13,290 nucleotides of DNA. Origin: Candidatus Saccharibacteria bacterium UBA5152. GTDB lineage: Bacteria > Patescibacteriota > Saccharimonadia > Saccharimonadales > UBA4665. Shown one piece after another: positions 1 through 8,216 of this stretch. A model generated the notes under the pieces. That model was not told the origin of the DNA, did not search any database, and was given only the letters and a program-made list of their open reading frames with translations. The position numbers and the translations under genes were made by a program. Positions within the stretch are counted from its first letter, which is position 1. Every line of letters starts with the position of its first letter. The stretch lies in the NCBI GenBank assembly GCA_002413755.1, contig DHXQ01000016.1, forward strand, positions 1,706-14,995, read 5' to 3'.

Positions 1-2
1 TT

Positions 3-227
3 ACCGCGACACCAGATGCTGATCCGGCCAAGCCTAAGCGTAAACGTGTCCGCAAGCGCAAGCGCAAGCCGACGAGTGATACGGGTGCCGCCGAACATAC
101 TGAACCCCATGAGCCACGCGATAATCGCACACACGAGGCTACCAAACCACCTGACAAAAACCTTAAAACCAACCAGCCAGAAAACCCAAAAGGTGACATA
201 ATTGAACAAGAAATTGTCATAAGATAG
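3..227 (+). CDS. C-terminal tail of an unidentified protein (5'-truncated by the window)
   Basis: An open frame enters from the left edge and runs 74 codons to a TAG at 225-227. It lies in the frame starting at base 3. A competing frame opens with ATG at 16, but its product looks like a shadow (Ser/Ala/Arg runs) and I do not call it. The visible tail is strongly charged and probably disordered. It starts with a dense Lys/Arg block of about 14 residues (AKPKRKRVRKRKRKP), followed by a Pro/His/Glu/Asn-rich stretch with no hydrophobic segment, and ends in GDIIEQEIVIR. Such basic tails occur on nucleic-acid-binding proteins and on YidC-type membrane insertases, and nothing here separates these. 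It ends 31 bases before murJ on the same strand, so co-transcription is possible. Function not recognised. Confidence 0.6.
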   Translation, partial: TATPDADPAKPKRKRVRKRKRKPTSDTGAAEHTEPHEPRDNRTHEATKPPDKNLKTNQPENPKGDIIEQEIVIR

Positions 228-246
228 TGCAAAGGTAGTCGATAGA

Positions 247-252
247 TAAAAT
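247..252 (+). promoter_or_regulatory. Weak -10-like box in front of murJ
   Basis: TAAAAT lies with its first base 12 nt upstream of the murJ ATG. No good -35 is placed correctly: TTGTCA at 214-219 is too far away. No Shine-Dalgarno precedes the start. It is listed because the same distance recurs before other genes in the window. On its own it is weak. Confidence 0.25.
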
Positions 253-258
253 TCCAGC

Positions 259-1866
259 ATGGCAGTATCAGGACCCGCAAAATCAAAAAAACGTATTCCG
301 CTCAGTAGTGTAGCACTGCTGTTGATTGGTACCGCCATGATAGGGCAGGTACTCGGATTTTTGCGTACCAAACTGATCAACGCCAACTTCGATAATCCCC
401 ACACGCCCCTGGCCGAGCGCGCCGGCGTCTACTTCGCAGCCTTCAACATTCCCGACCTGTTCTTCTATACCATAGCGGCCGGCGCGCTCGGCGTGGCCTT
501 CATGCCGTACCTGGCAGACCACCTGCACAAGGGTGACAAGCGTGGTATGTGGCAGCTGTCGGCTAGTCTGATGAACCTGCTGGCACTACTGATGTTGGGA
601 GTGGGACTGGTTATCCTGATCTTTGCTCATCCGCTGATTAATCTAGTCGCCCCTGGCCTGACCATCGACCAGAAGGACAATGCGGCCACACTGATGCGCT
701 TCCTGGCGCTCAACCCATTCCTTTTCACGATATCCGGCATTATGACCGCGGCCCAACAGACGATTGGGCGGTTCTTTTTTTATGCGATCGCTCCCCTGTT
801 CTACAACATGAGTATCATCGCCGGTATTTATATCTTTAAGGGTACGTCGGTCGGTATCGTCGGCCTGGGTATCGGTGCGTTGGTAGGAGGCATATTGCAG
901 CTGATAATCGTATCGCTTGGCCTCATCGGCACTGATTTTCATTGGCACCCCAAGATTATGTGGCGCAACCGTGATTTCCAGGCTATGCTACGCCAGTTGC
1001 CTCCGCGGTCGCTGGACCAGGGTATTGACCAGATTCAGAGTGTCACGGACACTCGGTTCGCTTCGAACGTGGCCGGTGCAACTGGTATTAGTAACTACAA
1101 CAATGCCTACGTGCTCCATACGGCTCCGATTTTACTGCTCGGTACTGCGATCTCGACCGCGGTGTTCCCACGGCTCAACGAGCGGCTCAGTCAGGGTAGG
1201 CCTGATCTGTTCCGCCGGGACTTTTTGAGGACACTGCGGCTAATCATGTGGCTGACAGCGCCAGTGATAGTTATTTCATTCTTTGCCCGTGGTTATTTGG
1301 CTCGCCTGATCTTTAGCCAGAACGCACCGGAAATTGCCTTGGTGTTTGGGTTTCTGGTGGCGGCAATCTTCTTCCGGACCATCTATACGCTGGTATCGCG
1401 CTGGTTTTATTCACAAAAAGATACGATTACTCCGCTGCTGGTGTCGGTATTTACCATCTTCCTGAACGTCATGCTGGCATATCTATTGTCCCGGCCAACG
1501 GCCTATGGTGTGGCCGGCTTGGCATTCGCCCAGTCGTTGGTGGCGACTGTAGAAGTTTCGATACTGTTTTTTATTATGGCCAGGCGAGACCGCAAGCTGA
1601 TCGACCTGACGTTCATCGGGGCGGTCGCCAAGATTATATCAGTGACTGGGTTTAGCATTGTGGCGGCGTATGCAACAATTACACTCTATCCGTTAGGTAT
1701 CAACGACCGCGGTCTGGCCGTGCTGGGAACTAAACTGGCACTATTGTCGGCCGTGACATTTGGGGTCCATATTGCCATTTCGGCAATATTTGACCTGGAC
1801 GAAGTGCGCCCAATCCTCAAGCGGATTCGCAAGATAATTTATAAGCCCGTCGGTCAGCCCTACTAG
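259..1866 (+). CDS. murJ: MurJ-type lipid II flippase (MviN family)
   Basis: This 535-residue polytopic membrane protein belongs to the MviN/MurJ branch of the MOP exporter superfamily, which flips lipid-linked peptidoglycan precursor (lipid II) across the cytoplasmic membrane. A basic N-terminus (KSKKR, residues 8-12) leads into hydrophobic segments spread over the whole length, consistent with about 14 helices. The TM1 signature GQVLGFLRTKL is at residues 29-39, and the TM2 motif FNIPDLFFYTIAAGALGVAF at 62-81 matches the family pattern of a Pro followed by Asn/Asp and a downstream GA/GAL. A second family block (TAPILLLGTAISTAVFPRL) follows TM7. Length is slightly above the roughly 510 of E. 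coli MurJ. By eye, two arginines needed in E. coli MurJ (Arg52 and Arg270) are not conserved. The ATG at 259 is the first after the upstream stop. No Shine-Dalgarno is visible. Confidence 0.93.
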   Translation: MAVSGPAKSKKRIPLSSVALLLIGTAMIGQVLGFLRTKLINANFDNPHTPLAERAGVYFAAFNIPDLFFYTIAAGALGVAFMPYLADHLHKGDKRGMWQLSASLMNLLALLMLGVGLVILIFAHPLINLVAPGLTIDQKDNAATLMRFLALNPFLFTISGIMTAAQQTIGRFFFYAIAPLFYNMSIIAGIYIFKGTSVGIVGLGIGALVGGILQLIIVSLGLIGTDFHWHPKIMWRNRDFQAMLRQLPPRSLDQGIDQIQSVTDTRFASNVAGATGISNYNNAYVLHTAPILLLGTAISTAVFPRLNERLSQGRPDLFRRDFLRTLRLIMWLTAPVIVISFFARGYLARLIFSQNAPEIALVFGFLVAAIFFRTIYTLVSRWFYSQKDTITPLLVSVFTIFLNVMLAYLLSRPTAYGVAGLAFAQSLVATVEVSILFFIMARRDRKLIDLTFIGAVAKIISVTGFSIVAAYATITLYPLGINDRGLAVLGTKLALLSAVTFGVHIAISAIFDLDEVRPILKRIRKIIYKPVGQPY

Positions 1867-1920
1867 GATATAAAACCACAACATAAGTAATAGCGGTTTG
1901 TCTTGCCATATCGTCAAGAT

Positions 1921-1964
1921 TTGTAATACTGATAGCAGGCGGGATTATACTTTATAAATATAGA
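1921..1964 (+). promoter_or_regulatory. Candidate promoter(s) of the giant Ig-repeat gene
   Basis: The 104-base gap after murJ is AT-rich near its end. TTGTAA (1921-1926) and TATACT (1946-1951) could form a sigma-70 promoter with a long 19-base spacer, giving a leader of about 13 nt. A second -10-like box, TATAGA (1959-1964), lies with its first base 12 nt before the ATG and would give an essentially leaderless transcript. There is no Shine-Dalgarno, and no terminator for murJ is visible in the gap. Confidence 0.4.
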
Positions 1965-1970
1965 TAGATA

Positions 1971-4900
1971 ATGCTTAAACGTACCCCACTTATACTTTTT
2001 AGAGTTTTGTTATCCAGTGTTGCGCTCTTCGTTGTATTAAGCGTCGGCATTCCCGGAGTCCATGGCAACAAGTTTATCGGCGCTGCTTCGGCCGATGCCG
2101 TCGGCTGTGACGCATCATCACTCGATACGGCAGCCAGCACCTACGGCAAGGCTACTCAGACGGTTGTGGCCAACAGTGCTGGCACGTACCGTGTCTGGAG
2201 CCGCATCGATTCACCGAGTTCCGACGCCAACTCATATTACTTGCAGATCGACAACGGCTGTCCGATTGTGGTCGGGGACTCCGCCCAAACTCCTGTAAAT
2301 AACTGGACCTGGATAAATTATCAAAATGCCGACACGGCGTCGACGATCGATGTTAGCCTAACCGCTGGATCGCACACCTTCACTTACGTCGGCCGCGAAA
2401 CTGGTGTTGTTGTCGATAAGATCCTGGCGTTAGCTGACACGGCATGCGTGCCCACCGGTACGGGCGACAACTGTGCGATCGTCGATACGACGGCACCTCT
2501 GGTCTCGATTGTATCGCCGACTCCGGATTTCCAGATGCAGGGAAGTGTCGACGTGCAGGCCACAGTCTACGACCTATCTGCCATCACCAAAGTCGAATTC
2601 TATGTCGATGGTAACCTGCAATCCACCGTGGGTGTCAGTGGAAGCTACAGCTTTGCCTGGGATTCGACTAGCGTGCCGAACGGCTCACATAGCTTCCAGA
2701 TCAAAGCCTACGACGATGCTGTGCCGAGCAATGTCGGCAGCAGTTCGGCAGTGTCCGTCAATGTCAATAATCCACCGGCCGTCGGGGCTCTCGATGTCCA
2801 GAGTTCGCTCATTCTCGACAAATCGACAGTTTCTGTCGGTGATGTTATCTCGGCAACGGCGATATATAAGAACAATTCTGATTTCTCCGTAACAGTTGAC
2901 GACATCATGCTGTCGGCTCGCCTTCCAATCGGTGACAATCCGATGCAGCAGGATTACTTCAAATCCACCGACAATGGGCCATACACCGTGGCACCAGGCC
3001 AGACAATTGAAATTGGTGGAGCTCATATTATTAGTACAGATGAGCCATCCGGCCAGTACTGGGCGCACGCTGAATATATTGATACGGCAGGCAATGTGCA
3101 TGCCGACGCCACAGAGACCAGCTTTACAGTCCTGGCACCCGATACGACTGCGCCAGCCATCACGCTGACCGCTCCGGTAACGGGGACGACTGTTCACGAA
3201 GGCGACGTGGTTGATGCGTCTGCTGATGCCAGTGACGACGTCGCAGTCTCGAAGGTCGAAGCCTATGTCAATGGAGTTCTCGCGCCAGTGCAACTGACGA
3301 GTCCTTACCACTACCTATGGGACACGACTAACGTCGCTGCCGGCAACTACGATATCACATTCAAGGCGTATGACGCTGCCGGCAACACAACCTTATCTAG
3401 TGCTTCAACGATCACCGTATTGCCACCACCTGACACGACCCAACCCACAGTCTCCATTACGAAACCTGATCTGAACGTCGATATTCGGGTGGGCGATACC
3501 AGCACAATCAGTGCCTCGGCCAGCGATGATGTTGGAGTTAGCTCGGTCGAGATATATGTTGATGGTAATCTACTCACCACGCTGACTACCTCCCCGTATA
3601 ACTACGATTGGGATACGACTGGCGTCACCGTCGGCGACCACTCTATCACCGCCAAGGCCTATGACGCTGCCGGCAATTCTAAGACGAGCATTGCCCGGTC
3701 TGTCAATATCGTGCCTCAGCCGGATACTATCAAGCCTACGGTGGCGGTTACGGCGCCAATTGCCGACGCCTCGATCATAGGTGGTGACGACGTTGCTATT
3801 ACGATTGACGCCGCTGACAACGTGGCCGTAACCGCCGTCGAGATCTTCGTCGACGGTCAGCCAAGGTCAGAAGTTCTGAGCGCGCCGTACACCTTAACCT
3901 GGAACACGGCCAGCTCGAGCATCGGTGATCACGCGATTAGCGCTGCTGCCGTCGACGCTGCCGGTAATATTGGCCAAACTGCACCGCTGCCTGTGCACGT
4001 TGTGCCACCACCTGACATTACCAAGCCGGCGGTCTCAATTTCGGCTCCCGCCGACGGTACCTCGGTTGTCGTCACAAACACGGTTTCGATCACTGCTGAC
4101 GCCAGTGATGACGTCGGAGTTGCAGCTGTCGAATTCTATGTCGACGGTAACCTTCAATCAACCGTCACCGATGCGCCCTACACCTATGTATGGGATACGA
4201 CTGGCGCTACTGTTGGTAACCATTCGATCACCGCCAAGGCCTACGATGCCACCGAAAATGAGACTGATGCCTCTGCGGTCACGGTGAACGTGTTGCCACC
4301 GCCTGACACCACCAAGCCAACACTGGCACTGTTAACACCAGTCGATAATTCGTCGATTATCATTGGCAATCTCGTCGACATTACGACAGATGCCTCCGAC
4401 AACGTCGGTGTCACGAAGGTCGAGTTCTACATCGACGGTTCGCCACGCTCCGAAACAGAGACCGCACCTTATTCACTTACCTGGAATACTATCGGCACTG
4501 ACCTTGGGCCGCACACGATTACAATTAAGGCCTACGATGCTGCCGGCAACGTCGGTGAATTATCGGCCACCATCACTATTATCCCTGTGCCTGACACGAC
4601 TGCTCCAACTGCCGCTATCACTGCGCCAGATACCGACACCTCGACAATTATTGGTACGCCGTTGACCATCACTGCCGACGCCAGCGATGACTTTGCAGTT
4701 ACTAAAGTCGAAATATCCATCGATGGCGATCTCAAGGCTACCTTGACGGACAGCCCGTACAGCTACACTTGGGATACGACTGACGTTGCACTCGGTACGC
4801 ACACCATAGCTGTGCAGGCCTACGATGCTGCTGGCAATACCAAAACGGCTTCGCGCACAACTACGGTCATACCGGTGCCGGACACGGCCAACCCAACGGT

Positions 4901-7900
4901 TTCGATTGCCGACCCAGATGACGGCATCGAGATCATAACGGGCACTAACTCCTTTGTGAACATTGACGCGGCAGACAATTTCGGTGTGGTTAAGGTTGAG
5001 CTGTCGATTGATGACACAGTGGTGTCTACGCTGACTGCGGATCCCTACACCTACGATTGGGACACAACTGGCCTGAGCCTCGGCGCCCACACGCTGCTGG
5101 CCAAGGCCTACGATGCTGCCGGCAATGTTGGCCAGTCGTCGGTAGTGAACTTCACGATTGTACCGCCGTCTGACACGGCCGCTCCGAGTGTTGCAATTAC
5201 GGCGCCATCTGACGGGTCGAGCACCATTATTGGTGACGATGTCGCGATCACCGCTACAGCTAGTGACAACGTCGGTGTTAGTAAAGTTGAATTCTTTGTC
5301 GATGGTGCTCCGCGATCCGAGACGGCGGCTGAACCGTACGCTCTCACCTGGAACACGGTCGGCACGAGCCTCGGCGCTCACACCATCATGGTGCGAGCCT
5401 CGGATGCTGCCGGTAACGCCTCGCAGACAACTACCACCGTCAACATCATTCCGGTGCCGGACACGACGAAACCAAACATTTCGGTCACCAGTCCGTCCGC
5501 TGGCGCGAATATTATAACTGGCGACACCACAGCCATCGCGCTCGACGCCTCAGACGACTTCGGTGTCACCAAGGTCGAAGTCTTGGTTGATGGCGCGCTT
5601 GAGGCCACACTAACTGATTCTCCATACAGCTACACCTGGGATACGACTGGCGCGGAGCTGGGCGACCACGTCATTACTGCCAGCGCCTATGACGCTGCTG
5701 GCAACGTCGGCCAAGCATCGTCGGTGACGGTCACAATTGTGCCTCCACCTGATGTTACCAAGCCTGTCGTGGCAATCGCTACCCCAACTGACGGTGCGAA
5801 CATCGTCACCGGTGATGATATTGCCATCACTGCCGACGCCAGCGACAATGTCGGTGTCAGTAAACTCGAAATTTTCGTCGACGGCTTGCCACGGTCGGAA
5901 ATGCAAACCGCTCCATACGCCATGACATGGGGTACCGTGGGTACGAGCCTGGGTGCACACACCATCATGGTACGAGCTTCAGATGCGGCCGGTAATAGTG
6001 ATACTTCAACGGTAACAATTAACATCGTACCGCCCCCTGACACCACCAGTCCAACTGTCTCAGTCACGAGCCCGTCATCAGATGCAAACATCGTAACTGG
6101 TACCACATCGGCTATTGCGCTCGCTGCCAGCGACAACGTCGGCGTCACGAGTGTTGAGCTTTCGATCGACGGATCGCAGACTGCTACCATGACGACGAGC
6201 CCGTACACCTATTCCTGGGACACTACAGGCTTTAACCTCGGCACCCACACGCTGCTGGCCAAGGCTTACGACGCTGCCGGCAATGTTGGCGAGTCGTCGT
6301 CGGTAACACTTACTATTGTGCCCGTGCCTGACACTACCAAGCCCACGGCGTCAATCACAGCGCCGGTTGCTGGTGCAAATATTGGCCAAGGTGATAGTGC
6401 CGCAATTACCGCCAACGCCAGCGACAATGTGGGAGTTACTCAAGTGGAAGTCTTCATCGACGGCACATCAAAGTCAGTCCTCCAGTCGGCTCCGTATACC
6501 TATACCTGGAGCACTTCAACCGCCACTAGCTTAGGTACCCACACTATCCTGGTACGTGCTTCTGATGCCGCCGGTAATACGTCTGACTCCACTGTTATCA
6601 TTAACATCGTACCGCCGCCAGACCTGACAGCGCCAAGTGCGGCCATTACCACCCCGGCCGCCAATGCCTCGATCATCGTCGGTACGGCCGTGCCGATCGA
6701 TGTCACAGCGACAGACGATATCGGTGTTACCAAAGTTGATTTCCAAGTCGACGCTGCTACAAAGAATTCTGATACGACCAGCCCATACAGTTACACTTGG
6801 GATTCAACCGGCGCGTCCATAGGCACCCATACATTGGGCGTTATAGTCTACGACGCGGCTGGCAATACGACACTCGTACCAGTATCGGTTAACATTGTGC
6901 CCGTGCCTGACACTACCAAGCCAACCGTTTCGGTGACCAGCCCAGCCTCCGGCTCAAGTATTGTGACTGGTGCCAGTTCAGCTATTACCTTGAGCGCAGC
7001 TGACGACACTGCTGTCACCAAGGTCGAACTGTCGATCGATGGCACACTCAAAACAACACTGACCACAGCCCCATACGCCTACACCTGGGATACCACTGGC
7101 ACCAGCCTTGGCACACATAGCATCACCGCCAAGGCTTACGATGCTGCCGGCAATACCCAAGTCAGTACCGCGGTATCAGTCACCATTGTGCCGCCGCCCG
7201 ACACCACCAAGCCCACTATCACCATCACGGCCCCAACAGCCGGGTCAAACATCGCTCAGGGTAATAATGTCACGATCAATGCAGCGGCCAGCGACGACGT
7301 CGGCGTTACTTTACTGGCATTTAGTATCGATGGCCAACCGCGCTCCGAAATGCAAAGCGCACCATACACACTGGTTTGGAACACCATTGGTTCAGCACTC
7401 GGTTCGCACACGATCACTGCCCGGGCAACCGATGCGGCTGGTAACTACAGTGACTCGACCGTAACAATCAACATTGTCACACCGCCCGACACCACCGCAC
7501 CAACCGTCGTGGTAACGGCACCAGCAGCTAACGCCAATGTCATCACTACAACGACGATTCCGCTCAGCGCTACCGCCAGCGACAACGTCGGTGTCAGCAA
7601 AGTCGAGTTCTACGTCGATGGTACACTCAAGGGCACCTCCACTACCTCCCCATACAGCTATTCATGGAACACAACTGGCGCGACGGTCGCCAGTCACACG
7701 GTCACTGCCAAAGCTTACGATGCTGCCGGCAATACCACGACCACTGCTGGGACGCCGATAACAATTACTGACCCTGGTGGCACAGGACTTCAAGCGACGT
7801 ACTACAACAACATGGACCTCACCGGCACGACGTTTAGCCGGCTCGATCAGACGGTCAACTTCGACTGGAGTACCGGTAGCCCGAATGCTGCTATCGACGC

Positions 7901-8201
7901 TGATACCTTCAGCGCCCGCTGGACCGGTTTCGTGAAGCCAACGACTACCGAAACCTACACCTTCTTGACCCAAACTGACGAAGGCGTCCGGCTGTGGGTG
8001 AACGGTGTGCTGGTGATTGATAACTGGACCGCTCACATTGCTACGCTTAACCGGGGCACGATTAACCTGACGGCTAATACGAAGTACAGCATCAAGCTGG
8101 AATACTACGAAAATACCGGCGTGGCGGTTTCCAAGCTCTTCTGGTCGGCTCCAACCGTACCACAAGGTATCATCCCCAGACCACTGCTCTACGCGAACTA
8201 A
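1971..8201 (+). CDS. Giant secreted Ig-repeat protein with C-terminal PA14 domain
   Basis: This 2076-residue exported protein is probably a cell-surface adhesin or stalk. Seen in order: a signal peptide (Lys/Arg at 3-4, hydrophobic core about 7-28, likely cleavage after ASA at 39-41); an N-terminal beta-rich module (about 42-171) with Cys46, Cys97, Cys159 and Cys168; one bacterial Ig-like domain (172-273); a different beta-sandwich domain resembling CARDB-type modules (274-390); 16 tandem Ig-like repeats of 96-97 residues (391 to about 1936; Big_9-like, opening DTTKPT and carrying VEFYVDG, SPYSYTWDTTG and KAYDAAGN); and a PA14 domain (about 1938-2073) with GLQATYYNNMDLTG, TDEGVRLWVNG and a final IPRPLLY. 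PA14 domains often bind glycans in adhesins and glycosidases. I see no cysteine outside the N-terminal module, no LPXTG, and no C-terminal membrane helix. The composition is Thr/Ser/Ala/Asp-rich. The domain calls come from motif recognition; the adhesin role is inferred. Confidence 0.9.
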   Translation: MLKRTPLILFRVLLSSVALFVVLSVGIPGVHGNKFIGAASADAVGCDASSLDTAASTYGKATQTVVANSAGTYRVWSRIDSPSSDANSYYLQIDNGCPIVVGDSAQTPVNNWTWINYQNADTASTIDVSLTAGSHTFTYVGRETGVVVDKILALADTACVPTGTGDNCAIVDTTAPLVSIVSPTPDFQMQGSVDVQATVYDLSAITKVEFYVDGNLQSTVGVSGSYSFAWDSTSVPNGSHSFQIKAYDDAVPSNVGSSSAVSVNVNNPPAVGALDVQSSLILDKSTVSVGDVISATAIYKNNSDFSVTVDDIMLSARLPIGDNPMQQDYFKSTDNGPYTVAPGQTIEIGGAHIISTDEPSGQYWAHAEYIDTAGNVHADATETSFTVLAPDTTAPAITLTAPVTGTTVHEGDVVDASADASDDVAVSKVEAYVNGVLAPVQLTSPYHYLWDTTNVAAGNYDITFKAYDAAGNTTLSSASTITVLPPPDTTQPTVSITKPDLNVDIRVGDTSTISASASDDVGVSSVEIYVDGNLLTTLTTSPYNYDWDTTGVTVGDHSITAKAYDAAGNSKTSIARSVNIVPQPDTIKPTVAVTAPIADASIIGGDDVAITIDAADNVAVTAVEIFVDGQPRSEVLSAPYTLTWNTASSSIGDHAISAAAVDAAGNIGQTAPLPVHVVPPPDITKPAVSISAPADGTSVVVTNTVSITADASDDVGVAAVEFYVDGNLQSTVTDAPYTYVWDTTGATVGNHSITAKAYDATENETDASAVTVNVLPPPDTTKPTLALLTPVDNSSIIIGNLVDITTDASDNVGVTKVEFYIDGSPRSETETAPYSLTWNTIGTDLGPHTITIKAYDAAGNVGELSATITIIPVPDTTAPTAAITAPDTDTSTIIGTPLTITADASDDFAVTKVEISIDGDLKATLTDSPYSYTWDTTDVALGTHTIAVQAYDAAGNTKTASRTTTVIPVPDTANPTVSIADPDDGIEIITGTNSFVNIDAADNFGVVKVELSIDDTVVSTLTADPYTYDWDTTGLSLGAHTLLAKAYDAAGNVGQSSVVNFTIVPPSDTAAPSVAITAPSDGSSTIIGDDVAITATASDNVGVSKVEFFVDGAPRSETAAEPYALTWNTVGTSLGAHTIMVRASDAAGNASQTTTTVNIIPVPDTTKPNISVTSPSAGANIITGDTTAIALDASDDFGVTKVEVLVDGALEATLTDSPYSYTWDTTGAELGDHVITASAYDAAGNVGQASSVTVTIVPPPDVTKPVVAIATPTDGANIVTGDDIAITADASDNVGVSKLEIFVDGLPRSEMQTAPYAMTWGTVGTSLGAHTIMVRASDAAGNSDTSTVTINIVPPPDTTSPTVSVTSPSSDANIVTGTTSAIALAASDNVGVTSVELSIDGSQTATMTTSPYTYSWDTTGFNLGTHTLLAKAYDAAGNVGESSSVTLTIVPVPDTTKPTASITAPVAGANIGQGDSAAITANASDNVGVTQVEVFIDGTSKSVLQSAPYTYTWSTSTATSLGTHTILVRASDAAGNTSDSTVIINIVPPPDLTAPSAAITTPAANASIIVGTAVPIDVTATDDIGVTKVDFQVDAATKNSDTTSPYSYTWDSTGASIGTHTLGVIVYDAAGNTTLVPVSVNIVPVPDTTKPTVSVTSPASGSSIVTGASSAITLSAADDTAVTKVELSIDGTLKTTLTTAPYAYTWDTTGTSLGTHSITAKAYDAAGNTQVSTAVSVTIVPPPDTTKPTITITAPTAGSNIAQGNNVTINAAASDDVGVTLLAFSIDGQPRSEMQSAPYTLVWNTIGSALGSHTITARATDAAGNYSDSTVTINIVTPPDTTAPTVVVTAPAANANVITTTTIPLSATASDNVGVSKVEFYVDGTLKGTSTTSPYSYSWNTTGATVASHTVTAKAYDAAGNTTTTAGTPITITDPGGTGLQATYYNNMDLTGTTFSRLDQTVNFDWSTGSPNAAIDADTFSARWTGFVKPTTTETYTFLTQTDEGVRLWVNGVLVIDNWTAHIATLNRGTINLTANTKYSIKLEYYENTGVAVSKLFWSAPTVPQGIIPRPLLYAN
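3141..7778 (+). repeat. 16 tandem repeats of about 290 bp encoding Ig-like domains
   Basis: Units start (at the Asp codon of the DTTxP motif) at 3141, 3432, 3723, 4014, 4305, 4593, 4881, 5172, 5460, 5751, 6039, 6330, 6621, 6909, 7200 and 7488, so each is 288 or 291 bp and in frame. The protein pattern is strongly conserved, while the DNA differs at many third positions, so most units are old copies. Some pairs keep longer identity: 5086-5107 and 6244-6265 (units 7 and 11 of this array) are the same 22 bases. Unit 4 of the array has a degenerate DATENE in place of DAAGN. Confidence 0.95.
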
Positions 8202-8216
8202 ACCTGGCCTTGAGAG

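Noticed and set aside
16..201. Small 61-codon frame starting with ATG near the left edge
   Set aside because: It overlaps the better frame at 3-227, which runs in from the edge and continues to a stop just before murJ. The product (alternating Ser-Ala, then Pro/Thr/Asn) reads as an out-of-frame image of a Lys/Arg-rich coding run.
214..248. TTGTCA plus TAGATA as a full sigma-70 promoter for murJ
   Set aside because: The spacer is 23 bases, too long for normal use. Only the -10-like box near the start is kept, at low confidence.
2106..2110. Cysteine soon after the signal peptide (Cys46 here, Cys51 in the paralogue) as a lipoprotein attachment site
   Set aside because: The preceding residues (AVG and SAA) are poor lipobox matches and lie 13-18 residues beyond the hydrophobic core. 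The cysteine is matched by three partners at conserved spacing, which fits disulfides better.
2790..3140. Cohesin domain in the giant protein that could receive the paralogue's dockerin
   Set aside because: The segment is beta-rich and of roughly suitable length, but I could not match it to cohesin motifs. It looks closer to CARDB-like spacer modules. A profile search is given as a check.
2685..3311. Long antisense open frame of 208 codons inside the giant gene, and similar ones across the repeats
   Set aside because: The sense strand has clear signal peptide, repeat and PA14 domains. The antisense frames come from repeated codon patterns, and their products have no recognisable features.
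3141..7778. CRISPR-like regular repeat array
   Set aside because: The period is about 290 bp, stays in frame, and encodes conserved Ig-like domains with diverged DNA. There are no short identical direct repeats with unique spacers.
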